Positions 63,242 through 64,000 of a DNA stretch of 64,000 nt are shown piece by piece. Each line of letters starts with the position of its first letter. The stretch's first letter is position 1. The notes below the pieces were generated by a model that was not told the DNA's origin, did no database searches, and saw only the letters and a program-made list of their open reading frames with translations. Origin of the DNA: Mesorhizobium sp. WSM2240 (GTDB lineage Bacteria > Pseudomonadota > Alphaproteobacteria > Rhizobiales > Rhizobiaceae); assembly GCF_040438645.1 (NCBI RefSeq), contig NZ_CP159253.1, positions 4,454,501 to 4,518,500 of the forward strand, in the 5' to 3' direction. A program made the position numbers and the translations under genes.

Positions 63242-63274
63242 CCCTGGTTCCATTACCCAGGCTAAAAAAATGAA
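63242..63274 (+). promoter_or_regulatory. PreQ1-I-like riboswitch overlapping the start codon
   Basis: CCTGG (63243-63247) pairs with CCAGG (63257-63261) as P1. The loop TTC-CATT-A-C follows the preQ1-I pattern, with L1 UUC and a C directly before P1' in the ligand position. The tail C-T-A7 is the A-rich L3. The loop CATT (63251-63254) can pair with AATG (63269-63272), which includes the transporter's ATG. Its place before a queuosine-precursor transporter supports it. Effector binding is inferred from sequence. Confidence 0.75.
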
Positions 63275-63947
63275 ATTCTCTTCCGCATATCTGCCTTTCG
63301 TGGCCGTCATGGCGCTTGTCGTCGTGGCATCGAACATCCTGGTACAGTTCCCCGTCGCGGGGCAGATCGGCGACCTGTCGCTCGCCGACCTTCTGACCTG
63401 GGGCGCCTTCGCCTATCCGTTCGCCTTCCTGGTCACCGATCTCGCCAACCGCCGCTACGGCCCCGAAATGGCGCGCCGCGTCGTGTTCGCCGGTTTCATG
63501 GTGGCGGTCGTCTGCTCGATTCTCATCCCGCCGCTGATGTTCCGCTACGGGCTGATCGGCTTCGATACCGCAGCCGACAGGCTGGCGCGCATCGCGATCG
63601 CGTCCGGTTCGGCCTTCCTGCTGGCCCAGCTTCTCGACATCACCGTCTTCAACCGGCTGCGCCGGCAAAGCTGGTGGCGCGCGCCGGTCATCGGCTCGCT
63701 GACCGGATCGGTGCTCGACACCGCAATGTTCTTCACAATCGCATTCGCCAGCGCCTTCGCCTTCGTCGGCCCCGACGATGCGTTCGCACTGGAGGCGGCG
63801 CCGCTGCTAGGCGTGCTGCCCGTCGAGGCGGCGCGCTGGATGTCATGGGCGCTGGGCGACCTTGCCGTGAAGCTTCTGATCGCCGTCTTCGCGCTGATCC
63901 CCTACCGGCTGATCGCGGCGCGCTGGAGTCAGCCCGCACTGGCTTAG
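63270..63947 (+). CDS. yhhQ: Queuosine precursor transporter, YhhQ family
   Basis: This 225-residue inner-membrane protein has about six membrane segments and the YhhQ/DUF165 blocks ADLLTWGAFAYPFAFLVTDLANRRYG and LFAQLLDITVFNRLR-like LLAQLLDITVFNRLR, ending with SVLDTAMFFTIAF and LLIAVFALIPYR. It imports preQ0/preQ1-type bases for tRNA queuosine. The only start is the ATG at 63270, whose bases form part of the preQ1-I-like element, and the AGG in P1' is the only ribosome-site-like sequence. Confidence 0.92.
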   Translation: MKFSSAYLPFVAVMALVVVASNILVQFPVAGQIGDLSLADLLTWGAFAYPFAFLVTDLANRRYGPEMARRVVFAGFMVAVVCSILIPPLMFRYGLIGFDTAADRLARIAIASGSAFLLAQLLDITVFNRLRRQSWWRAPVIGSLTGSVLDTAMFFTIAFASAFAFVGPDDAFALEAAPLLGVLPVEAARWMSWALGDLAVKLLIAVFALIPYRLIAARWSQPALA

Positions 63948-63958
63948 GACGGCAATTC

Positions 63959-64000
63959 GTGATTCCCTGGATCCAGCTCGATTCCGCGCAAATCCCCGAT
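63959..64000 (+). CDS. Start of a probable spermidine synthase gene (truncated by window edge)
   Basis: The last 14 codons read MIPWIQLDSAQIPD from GTG 63959, preceded by AGGA at 63946-63949. This opening closely resembles rhizobial spermidine-synthase-family proteins (MIPWxQLD...). Only 14 residues are visible, so the assignment rests on that opening alone. Confidence 0.5.
   Translation, partial: MIPWIQLDSAQIPD

Noticed and set aside
1..64000. CRISPR array, tRNA/rRNA genes, prophage or insertion sequence
   Set aside because: I saw no regularly spaced direct repeats, no tRNA-like cloverleaf in the gaps, and no transposase, integrase or phage protein. The repeats present are short intergenic palindromes.

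Overview
The window reads as chromosomal DNA of a high-GC alphaproteobacterium of the order Hyphomicrobiales (Rhizobiales), most like the Mesorhizobium/Phyllobacteriaceae group. The evidence is the gene neighbourhoods (argH-lptM-lysA-TIGR02302, hisC-tyrC, ftsE-ftsX-ydcF-plsC, ugpBAEC, etfBA, DUF3108-rpmB), an HWE-type histidine kinase, a SAM-II riboswitch ahead of metA, and RIME-type palindromic repeats. I see no tRNA or rRNA gene, CRISPR array, transposase or phage gene. About 70 protein genes are supported, plus two edge-truncated genes and one broken small gene.

Region 1 (1-9.7 kb) looks like an accessory catabolic and uptake block. A cyclase-family hydrolase lies between two divergent 523-residue FAD oxidoreductases that are paralogues. 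A five-gene dipeptide/nickel-type ABC importer follows, with a pair of inverted 77-bp repeats between its binding protein and permease. Region 2 (9.7-15.4 kb) is a second catabolic block. One arm holds an aminotransferase with an amino-acid ABC binding protein and permease (no ATPase here). The divergent arm holds a GntR/FCD regulator, a RutA-like flavin monooxygenase and an HpaI-type aldolase. Two adjoining palindromes sit between the arms.

Region 3 (15.4-24.2 kb) is mixed housekeeping: HWE kinase, HNH endonuclease, AlkA-type glycosylase, GluQRS, EamA transporter, YihY, SDR, HIG1-like protein, PduO-type adenosyltransferase and a rhomboid protease with a suspicious tail. Region 4 (24.2-33.1 kb) carries etfB-etfA (split by a 121-bp palindrome), a 3-hydroxyacyl-CoA dehydrogenase, a diguanylate cyclase and the ugpBAEC glycerol-3-phosphate importer. 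Region 5 (33.3-43.1 kb) has a Cys-rich flavodoxin-like reductase, a TlpA-type thioredoxin, argH, a broken small gene, lptM, lysA, a TIGR02302/DUF4175 protein and several small proteins.

Region 6 (43.1-55.5 kb) holds LysR, lipid kinase, DUF2125, ChaC-like cyclotransferase, an EEP-family nuclease/phosphatase, the ftsE-ftsX-ydcF-plsC group, hpt, GST and hisC-tyrC. Region 7 (55.5-64 kb) holds metA under a SAM-II riboswitch, a small lipoprotein, DUF1194, a methyltransferase, a GloB-type hydrolase, a cupin, YhhN, a YddG-like exporter, DUF3108, rpmB and a queuosine-precursor transporter, ending at the first codons of a probable spermidine synthase.

The most interesting regulatory reading is a compact preQ1-I-like aptamer directly abutting the queuosine-precursor transporter. 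Its pseudoknot strand would contain the AUG start codon itself. Also notable: the MetA carries Glu at the position that distinguishes acetyl- from succinyl-transferases. All functions are inferred from sequence recognition without database searches.
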